This document shows positions 1 to 8,630 of a stretch of DNA of 64,000 nucleotides, in pieces. The notes under the pieces are model-generated. The model searched no databases and was not told where the DNA came from. It saw only the letters and a list, made by a program, of their open reading frames with translations. Source of the DNA: CBDDKZ01 sp965230415 (lineage in GTDB: Bacteria > Bacteroidota > Bacteroidia > Cytophagales > JAAEPT01). How positions within the stretch are numbered: position 1 is the first letter of the stretch; each line of letters starts with the position of its first letter. Location: the NCBI GenBank assembly GCA_965230415.1, contig CBDDKZ010000005.1, forward strand, positions 1,612,001 to 1,676,000. Direction: 5' to 3'. Position numbers and translations under genes: made by a program.

Positions 1-378
1 TATTTCGAGGGTACTAAGGTCCAAAATTGCGATATCGGACTCCATTCTAAATTTGGAAAAAATAAGAAACCGTTCATCGGGACTGAACACAAAGTTGCCG
101 CCCACACTGCGTGGGTCGCCCTGATGCTCCCAAATTACATTCATATATTCGTCCCGAAGTTCTATTTTGTTGTCGCCGGAAGTGCATGCGTAAAATTTAC
201 CAAAAGGCGATTGGCTAAACTGATATACGTAATCGTTGAATCCGGTAATTTCCTTTGACTCCCTTATCTTTATTTTTTGAGAGTCCGGATCACCTTCGAC
301 AAAGGAAGCATTCTGCCCTGCTGCGCATAAATTTGTGCACAAAAAGCAGATTAAGCCGAGTTTTTTTATGGTGTTCAA
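1..378 (-). CDS. Secreted WD40-like protein, N-terminal part (runs off the window)
   Basis: The reverse strand is open from a TTG codon at 378 to the window edge, giving 126 residues. The first ~21 residues (MNTIKKLGLICFLCTNLCAA) read as a signal peptide. The rest has the look of a beta-propeller: VIWEHQGDP, then FSPDERFLIFSK, resembling the D-x-R/K blade pattern of WD40 and PD40 repeats. No in-frame ATG exists between the TTG and a TAA eight codons upstream, so TTG is the best start. A TATTTTTG box lies at 450-457 on this strand, but its best TTG partner is only 15 nt away. The function is unknown and the missing C-terminus could carry the decisive domain. Confidence 0.6.
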   Translation of the reverse strand, partial: MNTIKKLGLICFLCTNLCAAGQNASFVEGDPDSQKIKIRESKEITGFNDYVYQFSQSPFGKFYACTSGDNKIELRDEYMNVIWEHQGDPRSVGGNFVFSPDERFLIFSKFRMESDIAILDLSTLEI

Positions 379-491
379 AGCGAAATGTTTTAATTTGGGT
401 TACTAAAGCCACTTGATTTCGTTAGTATACAATTAAAACATAAAAAAACCAAAAATACATTTTGTCGTAAATCAATGGAAGTTAAAAAGCT

Positions 492-1565
492 ATGAAGAAA
501 AGATACCGTTCTACTTTTATTATTGGCGCTTGTGTGTCATTATATTTGATATTAATAGCATTACTGCCCATTTTCGAAAAAGATGCAGACGGTTCAAGTA
601 TTCATACCTTCATGGAAGCAGCCTGGTTTTCCATAGTCACACTCACTACAGTAGGCTATGGGGACATGTATCCGGTAACTCCGGTTGGCAAGCTTATTGG
701 CCTCATAATGATATTGTGCAGTGTGGGTCTGATAGGTTATATAATTGGTTCGTTGAGTAGTAAAATCCAAAATTATATGGAGTCTAAAAAGTTAGGGTTA
801 TTAGGTACTAAAATGTCTCATCACATAGTTGTTATAGGTTGGGACGAATTTGGTCGCGAGGTATCCAATAATATTGTGCGTGCCGGTCACAAGGTAGCTG
901 TCGTTACCAACAAAAAAGATAATATCGATCTTATACACGACTTGTATCACGACAACGATAATGTTTTTGCCTTATTTGCAGATTATGAAAACCTGGAAGC
1001 ACTTGAAAGTGTAAACATTTCCAAAGCGAGCTGTATATTTCTTAATTTAAAAGATGATACAGAAGTACTCGTCTACATGCTGAACATAAAAAACGTTTAT
1101 CCTAATAAAGAAATCGTTGTCTCTCTTAATAATTCAAGACTTAAAGACACTTTTCATTCAGCAGGTGTTACCTATGTGATCTCTAAGAACGATATTGCTT
1201 CGAAACTGGTGGCAAGCTTTATTTTTGAACCGGAAGTAGCAGCTTTCACCGAGGACATAATGGCTACCGCCATACATTATACACACGATTTTGACATGAT
1301 GCAATTTCGTATTACCGAAGAGAACCTATACATTGGAAAAGACTGTATGCATGTGTTTTTAGACATGAAAACACGTTATGACAGTATTTTTATGGCTGTT
1401 AGTAAGTACGAAAATGGCAAATGGGTATTATACAAAAACCCTTCGGAAGAATTAACAATAGGTGAACACGACTACATCATCATCGTTTCGAACCTGAAGT
1501 CAAAAGAAATGATCGAAGCCGACTTTGGTGTAGAAGAAGGCAAAATAGCAACAGACCTCGCTTAG
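492..1565 (+). CDS. Two-TM potassium channel with RCK (TrkA-N/TrkA-C) domains
   Basis: Inner-membrane K+ channel of the MthK/Kch type. Hydrophobic segments lie at about residues 8-27 and 66-88, flanking a pore helix and the selectivity filter TTVGYGD (52-58). A Rossmann-like RCK domain starts near residue 110 (VVIGWDEFGREV) and continues to about 230. A C-terminal TrkA-C-like half follows to the end (TIGEHDYIIIVS). Families with this layout gate K+ flux in response to ligands such as Ca2+, nucleotides or c-di-AMP; the ligand cannot be read here. The filter is intact, so the channel should be K+ selective. A small gene follows after 3 bp and is probably co-transcribed. Confidence 0.93.
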   Translation: MKKRYRSTFIIGACVSLYLILIALLPIFEKDADGSSIHTFMEAAWFSIVTLTTVGYGDMYPVTPVGKLIGLIMILCSVGLIGYIIGSLSSKIQNYMESKKLGLLGTKMSHHIVVIGWDEFGREVSNNIVRAGHKVAVVTNKKDNIDLIHDLYHDNDNVFALFADYENLEALESVNISKASCIFLNLKDDTEVLVYMLNIKNVYPNKEIVVSLNNSRLKDTFHSAGVTYVISKNDIASKLVASFIFEPEVAAFTEDIMATAIHYTHDFDMMQFRITEENLYIGKDCMHVFLDMKTRYDSIFMAVSKYENGKWVLYKNPSEELTIGEHDYIIIVSNLKSKEMIEADFGVEEGKIATDLA

Positions 1566-1568
1566 CCA

Positions 1569-2048
1569 ATGAAAGCAGCATCTGTTAAAGAGCTCAAACA
1601 GGAGCTTACTCATTACAATCAAGAAGATCTTGTAAAGATTTGTTTAAGGCTCTCTAAGTTCAAAAAAGAGAATAAAGAGCTCCTTACTTACCTGCTTTTC
1701 GAAGAGCAAAACGAAAGTGATTATGTAAAACAAGTCAAAACAGAGGCCGATGAGTTATTTGAAGGAATGAACACATCGAGCTATTTTTATATAAAAAAAA
1801 CCGTTCGTAAAGTATTAAGAACTATCAAAAAATACGCTCGTTATTCTGACCAAAAGTCTACAGAAGCCGAATTGTTGCTGTATTTTTGCACAAAATTGAA
1901 ATACATGTCTCCATCAATGAATCGCAGTACTATACTTGTTAATTTATACAACAGACAATTGATAGCAGCCAAAAAAATTGTGAACAAATTACACGAAGAC
2001 ATACAATTCGACTTCGAAAATACGATCGAAGCACTGGAAATTTCTTAA
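1569..2048 (+). CDS. Conserved-looking small helical protein, unknown function
   Basis: A 159-residue, charged, predominantly helical protein with no signal peptide or membrane segment. It starts 3 bp after the channel stop codon, so the two are likely one transcript. The N-terminus (SVKELKQELTHYNQEDLVKI) resembles small Bacteroidota proteins that begin with a Lys/Leu-rich helix and the phrase LTxEDLxxI. I do not recognise the family with confidence. The spacing suggests either a cytoplasmic accessory of the channel or simple operon companionship. Confidence 0.7.
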   Translation: MKAASVKELKQELTHYNQEDLVKICLRLSKFKKENKELLTYLLFEEQNESDYVKQVKTEADELFEGMNTSSYFYIKKTVRKVLRTIKKYARYSDQKSTEAELLLYFCTKLKYMSPSMNRSTILVNLYNRQLIAAKKIVNKLHEDIQFDFENTIEALEIS

Positions 2049-2115
2049 GCAATATTACTTCATTACTTCTCAAAATACATCATTTTGCACTCCCTAATAG
2101 GTAATACCCCATTTT

Positions 2116-2381
2116 CTATTCATAAACTTGAAGTGCAACTTCCGACATCAATTTAGCACTCATTTTCATGAATTTATGAATCACTTTGGTTTTATTGGCT
2201 ATAATACAGTGGTACCTAACAGAGTGTCTGTCACGCTTAAAGGTGACTCCTTTTACGTCGATTTGAAACGTAAGATTAACACCTAAATTGACAATTTCAC
2301 CGAAATCTTCAAAAAGTAGTTAAATTTTAAATTGTAACTTGAGTCCCTGCCTTTAAACGCAATTTTCACCCCTGAGAGCAT
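2116..2381 (-). pseudogene. Small gene with an apparent one-base frameshift
   Basis: Reverse-strand reading from an ATG at 2379-2381 gives a protein-like start (MLSGVKIAFKGRDSS...) that stops early. From about 2319 down to a TAG at 2116-2118, a different frame is open for 67 codons with convincing composition (VRYHCIIANKTKVIH, then KFMKMSAKLMSEVALQVY) but has no start codon. Adding one A to the A5 run at 2311-2315 joins both parts into a continuous ~88-residue protein. Seen: both open parts and the homopolymer at the junction. Inferred: a single gene inactivated, programmed to frameshift, or carrying a sequencing error. No family was recognised. Confidence 0.45.
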
Positions 2382-2424
2382 CCTAATAAGTGTTTAGTAT
2401 ACACCGCCTTGTAATTGCGAACCG

Positions 2425-2432
2425 TACTTTTG
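2425..2432 (+). promoter_or_regulatory. Possible Bacteroidota -7 promoter element (TACTTTTG)
   Basis: TACTTTTG matches the TAnnTTTG element used by the Bacteroidota housekeeping sigma factor. It lies in the 550-bp gap ahead of the kinase operon, about 170 bp upstream of its start. A -33 TTG at the usual distance is not obvious; the closest is 13 nt upstream. Apart from this box and the frameshifted reverse-strand gene, I see nothing else definite in 2049-2598. Confidence 0.3.
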
Positions 2433-2598
2433 CACATTTTTGATGAAAAACCTTCGTTTAACCGCAGATTTCATCGAAAATGCGAAAACCTCAATACTCA
2501 AAAAATCGTTAAACAAATGGGACTATTTTTGGGTTTTTGATTGTTTAAAATCATTGTGAAAATCGCAATGAAGCTATGTAAATGATAACTAATTAACT

Positions 2599-3843
2599 GT
2601 GCTGGCTCTCGACAAAAATAAGGATACAGATATATACTTGCTACTGGAGACCATTATTGGAACCAGTCCGGATTTGATGTACATCAAAGATGTCAATAGC
2701 AATTTTCTATTGGCGAACTCCGCTGTTGCCGAAGTAATGGGCGTTGGTACGCCAGATCATCTAATTGGTAAAAACGATACTGATTTTTATGGAGAACATG
2801 TTGCCGAAAAGTACCTGAAAGATGAACGTCATGTCATCAAAACGGGTAAATCATTGCTTAACATCGAGGAAGAATGTTATCTGCCGAACCAATCTGTGAA
2901 GTGGCTATCTACTTCAAAATTCCCATACCTCAATAAAGAAGGAGAAATAGTAGGTATCATTGGACTGGGAAGAGATATTACAGACAGTAAAAATTACCGT
3001 GACGAAATACACAACCAGGCCATTCAAATAGCGCACGAATCGGGTAAAGCCGAACTGGCGACCAATGTCTTGCATAACGTTGGCAATGTACTTAATTCCA
3101 TCAATGTCAGCGTTTCAGAGCAGGTAAGGCATTTGGGTGATTCGAAATTGAGTAACCTCTCCAAAGCGGTTGATCTGTTGCTGGCCAACAAACAAGACCT
3201 TAATCACTTTATAGCTACTAATAATAAGGGTAAAGTGTTACTGGAGTACCTCAGTAAATTGGCTCACCAGCTGGAAGATGAGCAAGAGAATCTGCGTACC
3301 GAAACAAAAGCCATAACGGAAAAGCTGGAGGTGATAAAAAATATTCTCGAAATACAGCAAAGTTATGCCCAGTCGCTGGACTTACTGGATACTGTCAACT
3401 TTTATAAGGTTGTTGAATCGGCCTACGCCATTCAAAGAAAAAATTTGGAATCTCAATTTATTAAGTTTAATAACAAAATACCAAATAACCTGGAAATCAG
3501 AGCAAACAAATCCAAGGTCATACATGTTTTTATTAACCTGATAAAAAATGCTGCCGAAGCCATGGAGCTTACTCCGGTTGAAAGAAGAGCAATAAACATT
3601 GAGGCCAAAAATAACGGTAATGAGATTATTATTGCAGTGAGCGACAAAGGAGTAGGACTCTCTGCTCAGCAAATGAAGGAAATATTTAATCATGGTTATA
3701 CCACCAAAGAAAAAGGTAATGGATTTGGTTTACATTCATGTGCCATAACAATGATGGAATCAAACGGTAAAATTAGTGTTGCAAGTGAGGGCGCCGGTAA
3801 AGGAAGTACCTTCGAACTAACATTTTCAAAAGAAGAATTATAA
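2599..3843 (+). CDS. PAS-domain sensor histidine kinase
   Basis: A soluble 414-residue kinase without membrane segments. A PAS domain covers about residues 15-130 (SPDLMYIKDVNSNFLLANS; GLGRDITDSK). The phospho-acceptor region is unusual: VLHNVGNVLNSI around His159 replaces the standard HisKA H-box with E/D after the His. A coiled-coil follows, then a HATPase domain with N-box NLIKNAAEAM (~312), G1 VSDKGVGL and G2 NGFGLHSC. The start is a GTG, the first initiation codon after an in-frame TAA. The REC-HK-REC gene starts 3 bp downstream, so this kinase probably signals with it. The stimulus is unknown. Confidence 0.88.
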   Translation: MLALDKNKDTDIYLLLETIIGTSPDLMYIKDVNSNFLLANSAVAEVMGVGTPDHLIGKNDTDFYGEHVAEKYLKDERHVIKTGKSLLNIEEECYLPNQSVKWLSTSKFPYLNKEGEIVGIIGLGRDITDSKNYRDEIHNQAIQIAHESGKAELATNVLHNVGNVLNSINVSVSEQVRHLGDSKLSNLSKAVDLLLANKQDLNHFIATNNKGKVLLEYLSKLAHQLEDEQENLRTETKAITEKLEVIKNILEIQQSYAQSLDLLDTVNFYKVVESAYAIQRKNLESQFIKFNNKIPNNLEIRANKSKVIHVFINLIKNAAEAMELTPVERRAINIEAKNNGNEIIIAVSDKGVGLSAQQMKEIFNHGYTTKEKGNGFGLHSCAITMMESNGKISVASEGAGKGSTFELTFSKEEL

Positions 3844-3846
3844 GCT

Positions 3847-5616
3847 ATGACGAACAGGCGAATCTTAATTGTAGATGATAACCCGTCAATTCACGACGAT
3901 TTCGAAAAAATCCTTTCTATTAAAATGAAAGATGATGAATTGGCATCTATGGAAGAATTATTATTCGATGGGGATGAAGAAGCTGATGTTGAGGAAGAAG
4001 AACCCATTGTTGATTATCAGATAGATCACGCATTTCAAGGAATGGAAGCAATTGAAATGGTGCGGAAGGCGGCTAAAGATAACGATCCATATGCACTTAT
4101 TTATATGGATGTACGCATGCCACCGGGAATTGATGGTATTAAAACTATTTCAAAAATCTGGGAAGAGTTTCCTTACATCGAAATGGTCATTTGTACCGCT
4201 TACTCCGATTATTCGTGGGATCAAATACTGACAAAATTTGGTCAGACCGATAAACTGTTCTTTATAAAGAAACCCGTGGACGTGGTAACGGTCAAACAAC
4301 TGTCTCTTTCTTTAAGTACCAAGTATGATTTGGCCCAGCGTAACCGCGATTATATGGTATATCTGGAGGATGAAGTTAAATCCAGAACTGAGCAATTGCG
4401 CAAATTGGTCAAACACATGACCAACCTCAAAAATCAGGCAGAAGAAGCCAATCGACTAAAATCGGCTTTTATTTCTAACATCAGCCACGAAATTCGAACT
4501 CCTTTGAATATCATGATGGGCTTTGCTTCTTTGCTCAAATCGGAAGATAATATTGAAACAAAGAAAAAAGAGAAGTACATCGATTATATCAATAATTGTG
4601 GAGACACACTCTTGGGAATTATTGAGGACCTCATTTCCATTGCCAAACTGGAGGCGGGTCAAATTAAAATTAGCCCGGGGCCGTTAATGGTAAAGGAGTT
4701 GCTGGATGAACTACATGATGTTTATCAATTCAGGAAAAAGGACCGCATAGACCTGCGTCTGACTATCAAATCCGGACACGAAGACACAAAAGTGCAAACA
4801 GATGTTATTAGGCTTAAACAGATTCTGACAAATTTATTAGATAATGCTCTGAAATTCACCAATGACGGTGAGGTTGAGTTTGGATTCGACCTTCAGGGGG
4901 AAGATGTTGTATTCTTCGTTCGCGATACCGGAATTGGTATACCCAAAGACAAGCTCGAATATGTTTTTGAGCGTTTTGGTCAAATCGAAGATGCTACGGT
5001 ATCTGCCCACAATGGTGTAGGCATTGGCACTTCTATAGCCCGTAAGCTTACCGAATTGTTAGGAGGTACCATGTGGGTAGAATCAGAATACGGACAAGGA
5101 TCAACGTTCTTTTTCAAGATCCCTTACCTGGTAGCTGACAATTTTGCGCTCAACCAGGTACCTGCAGAAACTGACAAAAAGGTAGAACCAGTTGCGGCAC
5201 CAATTTATAAATGGGGCGACAAAAAAGTGCTTATCATAGAAGCTGAAGAACTCAATTACCTCTTTCTAAAAGAAGCCTTCTACCCTACTGAAATAAGAGA
5301 TATGTGGGTATTGACCGGAGGTATGGCTTTGGAGTGTATACGCATAGATTCGTCTATAAACCTCGTGCTTATGGACCTCCGATTAGATGACATGAATGCG
5401 ACGGAGCTCGCAGAAGAGATTTGGAAAATAAGACCTGAGTTGCCTATTATTGCTCAGACTTTATTTCCCGTCAAAGAGGAAGAGGAGAAATGCCTGGAAT
5501 TGGGCTTTAAAGGATATATTAGTAAGCCTATCGCCATGTCCAATCTACTAAGCACAGTTGATAAGGTTTTTGAATCGATATCATCGGGCTCTGACAAAAA
5601 GGAACAGGCCTTTTAA
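3847..5616 (+). CDS. Hybrid histidine kinase, REC-HisKA-HATPase-REC
   Basis: A 589-residue soluble hybrid kinase. The N-terminal receiver has acidic pocket VDDNP (9-13), phospho-acceptor Asp88 (IYMDVRMPPG) and Lys near 141 (KKPVD). A very acidic insertion (EEADVEEEEP) lies between its first helix and second strand. A coiled coil leads to HisKA (NISHEIRTPLN, His214) and a HATPase domain (NLLDNALKF; DTGIGIP; GVGIGTSIARKL). A second receiver ends the protein (LVLMDLRLDD), with the acidic pocket altered to IEAEE. It is translated 3 bp after the PAS kinase. The likely flow is PAS kinase to REC1, with REC2 as an internal sink, but no output domain is encoded nearby. Confidence 0.9.
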   Translation: MTNRRILIVDDNPSIHDDFEKILSIKMKDDELASMEELLFDGDEEADVEEEEPIVDYQIDHAFQGMEAIEMVRKAAKDNDPYALIYMDVRMPPGIDGIKTISKIWEEFPYIEMVICTAYSDYSWDQILTKFGQTDKLFFIKKPVDVVTVKQLSLSLSTKYDLAQRNRDYMVYLEDEVKSRTEQLRKLVKHMTNLKNQAEEANRLKSAFISNISHEIRTPLNIMMGFASLLKSEDNIETKKKEKYIDYINNCGDTLLGIIEDLISIAKLEAGQIKISPGPLMVKELLDELHDVYQFRKKDRIDLRLTIKSGHEDTKVQTDVIRLKQILTNLLDNALKFTNDGEVEFGFDLQGEDVVFFVRDTGIGIPKDKLEYVFERFGQIEDATVSAHNGVGIGTSIARKLTELLGGTMWVESEYGQGSTFFFKIPYLVADNFALNQVPAETDKKVEPVAAPIYKWGDKKVLIIEAEELNYLFLKEAFYPTEIRDMWVLTGGMALECIRIDSSINLVLMDLRLDDMNATELAEEIWKIRPELPIIAQTLFPVKEEEEKCLELGFKGYISKPIAMSNLLSTVDKVFESISSGSDKKEQAF

Positions 5617-5645
5617 TAGATTGATCTTACTCCTTTAAAAATAAC

Positions 5646-5672
5646 AAATAGCTCTTAGATTAAGAGCTATTT
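5646..5672. terminator. Bidirectional hairpin between convergent genes
   Basis: A perfect 12-bp stem (AAATAGCTCTTA with its complement) closes a 3-nt loop between the hybrid kinase stop and the purE stop. The outer A/T pairs can serve as a short U tract in either direction. Confidence 0.7.
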
Positions 5673-5681
5673 AAATTTAGC

Positions 5682-6182
5682 TTATGCTTTCCAGCCGTTT
5701 TTATCCACATCTTCGACGGTATCAAGCACTTTATTTTTCAAAGATGCTTTATAGTCGCTAAGATTACCGGCTACTTTTTCATTAAAGGTACCAATAATGC
5801 TGGCAGCGAGAATACCAGCGTTCTTTGCACCATCGAGCGCCACCGTAGCAACCGGAATACCTCCCGGCATTTGCAGAATTGATAAAACAGAATCCCAACC
5901 GTCGATTGAATTACTTGACTTGACAGGAACGCCAATTACCGGCAATGTAGTCAAAGAAGCTACCATCCCGGGAAGATGAGCAGCACCACCTGCTCCTGCA
6001 ATTATTGCCTTAATTCCTCTGTCTCTGGCAGATTCTGCATATTCTAACATACGATGTGGAGTACGATGTGCAGAAACAATTGTCAACTCAAATGACACTT
6101 CCAGCTCTTCCAATATTTCTGCTGCGGCCCTCATCACTCCAAGATCCGACTTGCTTCCCATTATTATTCCTACATCTGCCAT
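5682..6182 (-). CDS. purE: N5-carboxyaminoimidazole ribonucleotide mutase
   Basis: Class I PurE, 166 residues, the usual length. It converts N5-CAIR to CAIR in de novo purine synthesis, using the product of PurK next door. Seen: [10 protein letters not shown] at 5-14 (phosphate-binding loop), SAHRTPHRM (catalytic His in the conserved SAHRTP motif), [11 protein letters not shown] and the conserved SILQMPGG and PVATVA segments. It starts 1 bp from the purK stop, so the two are co-transcribed as purK-purE. A 12-bp hairpin follows the stop. Confidence 0.97.
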   Translation of the reverse strand: MADVGIIMGSKSDLGVMRAAAEILEELEVSFELTIVSAHRTPHRMLEYAESARDRGIKAIIAGAGGAAHLPGMVASLTTLPVIGVPVKSSNSIDGWDSVLSILQMPGGIPVATVALDGAKNAGILAASIIGTFNEKVAGNLSDYKASLKNKVLDTVEDVDKNGWKA

Positions 6183-6183
6183 A

Positions 6184-7320
6184 CTATGCTATAACTTTTA
6201 TCGTGTTTTTGATTATTTCCACTTTATTTTTTAAAGATTCGATGTCACTATCGATTATGGTAATGTGTCCCATCTTCCGATGTGGCTTAGTCAATGCTTT
6301 CCCATACAGAAAGACGTTGGCCCCTGGTATTTTTAATACTTCCTCTATTCCTTCATAAATAGCCGGGCCAGTGTATCCTTCGGCGCCCAATATATTGACC
6401 ATTGCTGATGGGCGTTTTATGGATGTTTCGCCCAGTGGTAAGTCCAAAATTGCCCTTAAATGTTGTTCGTATTGAGAAGTGAAATTGGCATTAATCGTCT
6501 GATGGCCACTATTATGAGGTCTCGGTGCCGATTCGTTGACCAGTACTTCACCATCTTGACTAATAAACATTTCTACAGCGAGAATACCCACTATGCCCAA
6601 GGCATCGACGACTTTACGCGCGATTTCCCGTACTTTTTGATCCTGCTCTTCACTTATTGTTGCGGGCGCAAACAGGTAGTCTACTAAATTATATTCAGGA
6701 TGAAATACAAGTTCTACCGGAGGGTAAACACTTACTTCTCCACTGGCATTACGTGCCGCTATCACGGAAATTTCTTTTTCAAAATTCACTGCCTTTTCGA
6801 GTAAACTCGGAGCATTAAAAGCTTTTACGAAATCTTCTGATGAGCTTATACGTTGCACACCTCCACCATCGTAGCCACCTTTACCTAACTTCTGAAAAGC
6901 AGGTAAGAAGTTCTTGTGCAAATCCAGGTCTTCTATAGAATTCACCAATACGAAATCGGCGGTGGGAATATCATGATCTCTGTAAAACTGTTTTTGTGTA
7001 CGTTTATCCTGAATGATACGAATGACTTCGGGCTGAGGGTATATTTTCACGCCTTCCTGTTGCAGCTTGTCAAGAGCATCTACATTGACATTTTCTATTT
7101 CTATTGTCAGCAAATCTACCTGCTTTCCGAAATTGTAAACCGTTTCATAATCTTGGAGTGAACCTTTGCGGAATTCATTGCTAAAACCACTGCATGGTGC
7201 ACTACTGTCGGGATCGAGTACACTAGTGTGCACATTAAAATTGACACACGATTGAATAAGCATGCGTCCCAGTTGACCACCACCGAGAACGCCGAGTTTA
7301 AAATCCTGATAGAACTTCAT
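6184..7320 (-). CDS. purK: 5-(carboxyamino)imidazole ribonucleotide synthase
   Basis: ATP-grasp enzyme of 378 residues that makes N5-CAIR from AIR, bicarbonate and ATP. The N-terminus shows [13 protein letters not shown] (9-21), the PurK fingerprint. The ATP-grasp core contains [14 protein letters not shown] (ATP-binding Gly-rich loop), [13 protein letters not shown] and [22 protein letters not shown] (metal-binding Glu/Asn region, written here in parts of the motif). It heads a two-gene unit with purE. The 127 bp upstream hold four phased palindromes that may be regulatory or may belong to the end of the polysaccharide operon. Confidence 0.96.
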   Translation of the reverse strand: MKFYQDFKLGVLGGGQLGRMLIQSCVNFNVHTSVLDPDSSAPCSGFSNEFRKGSLQDYETVYNFGKQVDLLTIEIENVNVDALDKLQQEGVKIYPQPEVIRIIQDKRTQKQFYRDHDIPTADFVLVNSIEDLDLHKNFLPAFQKLGKGGYDGGGVQRISSSEDFVKAFNAPSLLEKAVNFEKEISVIAARNASGEVSVYPPVELVFHPEYNLVDYLFAPATISEEQDQKVREIARKVVDALGIVGILAVEMFISQDGEVLVNESAPRPHNSGHQTINANFTSQYEQHLRAILDLPLGETSIKRPSAMVNILGAEGYTGPAIYEGIEEVLKIPGANVFLYGKALTKPHRKMGHITIIDSDIESLKNKVEIIKNTIKVIA

Positions 7321-7373
7321 ATTGTAATAATGAAATGCAAAGTTAACAGAATTATGGAAAAAGAATTCTTATT

Positions 7374-7447
7374 ACCTATAAGGTATTATTCCACACCTTA
7401 TAGGTTTTCTGTGGTACCTTCCAGGTATTTCTTTACACCTATAAGGT
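7374..7447. repeat. Four 11-bp palindromes spaced exactly 21 bp apart
   Basis: ACCTATAAGGT occurs at 7374-7384, ACCTTATAGGT at 7395-7405, ACCTTCCAGGT at 7416-7426 and ACCTATAAGGT at 7437-7447. Starts are at 7374, 7395, 7416 and 7437, a strict 21-bp step, which is two turns of B-DNA. All keep ACCT-N3-AGGT. Copies 1 and 2 are exact reverse complements and could form an 11-bp hairpin with a 10-nt loop. Spacers are AT-rich and unconserved. The block ends one base from the WecA-like stop codon and begins 54 bp upstream of the purK start, so it could be an operator array, a terminator region or an interspersed repeat. Confidence 0.85.
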
Positions 7448-8620
7448 TTATTTAATTTTTGCATTCATGGATTTAGTACGATGTCTGGCCAGCAAGATGT
7501 TCTTTTTTGTCAACTCGTATGTTGCCTTTAAAGCTCCTTTTTCCCTGGATTTGTGACGCAGGTATTTGAGAATTGTGAGTCCTTCTGCCATAACTACCCA
7601 ACTCAACATCAATATAGACAGCGCCCAATTGATATTATTACTGGCCACCAAAAAAGCTATAGTTACATAAACCTGATTCACTCCGTATAATGTTAATGTA
7701 GCTTTGGTATGATCAAGACCATTTTTTAACAGCAGGTGATGAATATGGTTTTTATCAGCTACAAAGGGTGATGTTTTGCGCCATATTCTTATGGTAAATA
7801 CCCTTAATGTATCTAAAACCGGTATCATGAGCATGGCAAATACCAGTATAAAACTATCGGCTATGGCTACTCCGGGATCATGAAAATGCATATGTTGGGA
7901 AATAACACGTAGTCCAAAAACAGCCATAAAAAAGCCAAGAGGTAGTGAACCCGTATCGCCCAGGAATATTTTGCCTTTTGGAAAATTAAAATATAGAAAA
8001 GCAATGAGGCCGCCTGCCCACGCCAGGGCGAATATGGCAAAACCTATGTCCTGAAAATAGATGAACAAGCCAGCAAATATAAATGAGTTAATCAACCCTA
8101 AGCCACCGGCAAGCCCGTTTATCCCGTCTATGAGGTTAAAAGCATTAGTAACAAGCACAATAGTGAGTATGGTGAATGTATATTGCAAGATGAGCGGCAA
8201 TTCGTAGATTCCAAAAAGCCCATATAATGTTTCTATTCTTATTCCTGTATAGGCGACATATCCGGCCACTAAAAATTGAATAAGAAATTTAAATCGAGCA
8301 GACAAATCGAGTCTATCGTCAAATACTCCCATGACTACAAGCGTAACAAGACATACCAATATCATCAGGAAAATATTCAATTCTGCATACAAACTCAGGA
8401 AAACTGTTGCAATGAGCAAACCTGCAAATATTCCCAGCCCTCCCAGCGACGGGGTAGGTACTGTATGTGATGCGCGATGCCCGGGTACATCCATCAACTT
8501 AAGGTCCTGTGCTTTTCTTATAATAACTGGTATAATGAAAAATGCCACCATAAGTGCCAGCAAAAAGCTTCCTACGAAGGTAATTGTAATGATAAACTGA
8601 TCTGTGTATAACTCTTCCAT
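7448..8620 (-). CDS. WecA/MraY-family polyprenyl-phosphate sugar-1-phosphate transferase
   Basis: Integral membrane enzyme of 390 residues, predicted to start glycan assembly by moving a HexNAc-1-phosphate (typically GlcNAc-1-P from UDP-GlcNAc) onto undecaprenyl phosphate. About ten hydrophobic helices are visible. Signatures: DVPGHRASH and PTPSLGG (44-61), the Asp-rich FDDRLDLSARFK (100-111), NAFNLIDGINGLAGG (159-173), FLGDTGSLPLGF (219-230) and the late HIHHLLL. All catalytic motifs appear intact. It is the last gene of the polysaccharide operon, 10 bp after the DUF1972 glycosyltransferase. The sugar specificity is inferred from the family only. Confidence 0.93.
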   Translation of the reverse strand: MEELYTDQFIITITFVGSFLLALMVAFFIIPVIIRKAQDLKLMDVPGHRASHTVPTPSLGGLGIFAGLLIATVFLSLYAELNIFLMILVCLVTLVVMGVFDDRLDLSARFKFLIQFLVAGYVAYTGIRIETLYGLFGIYELPLILQYTFTILTIVLVTNAFNLIDGINGLAGGLGLINSFIFAGLFIYFQDIGFAIFALAWAGGLIAFLYFNFPKGKIFLGDTGSLPLGFFMAVFGLRVISQHMHFHDPGVAIADSFILVFAMLMIPVLDTLRVFTIRIWRKTSPFVADKNHIHHLLLKNGLDHTKATLTLYGVNQVYVTIAFLVASNNINWALSILMLSWVVMAEGLTILKYLRHKSREKGALKATYELTKKNILLARHRTKSMNAKIK

Positions 8621-8630
8621 AGCTGATGAT

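Noticed and set aside
7374..7447. CRISPR-like look of the regular repeats
   Set aside because: Units are 11 bp with 10-bp spacers and no cas genes nearby, too short for a CRISPR array.
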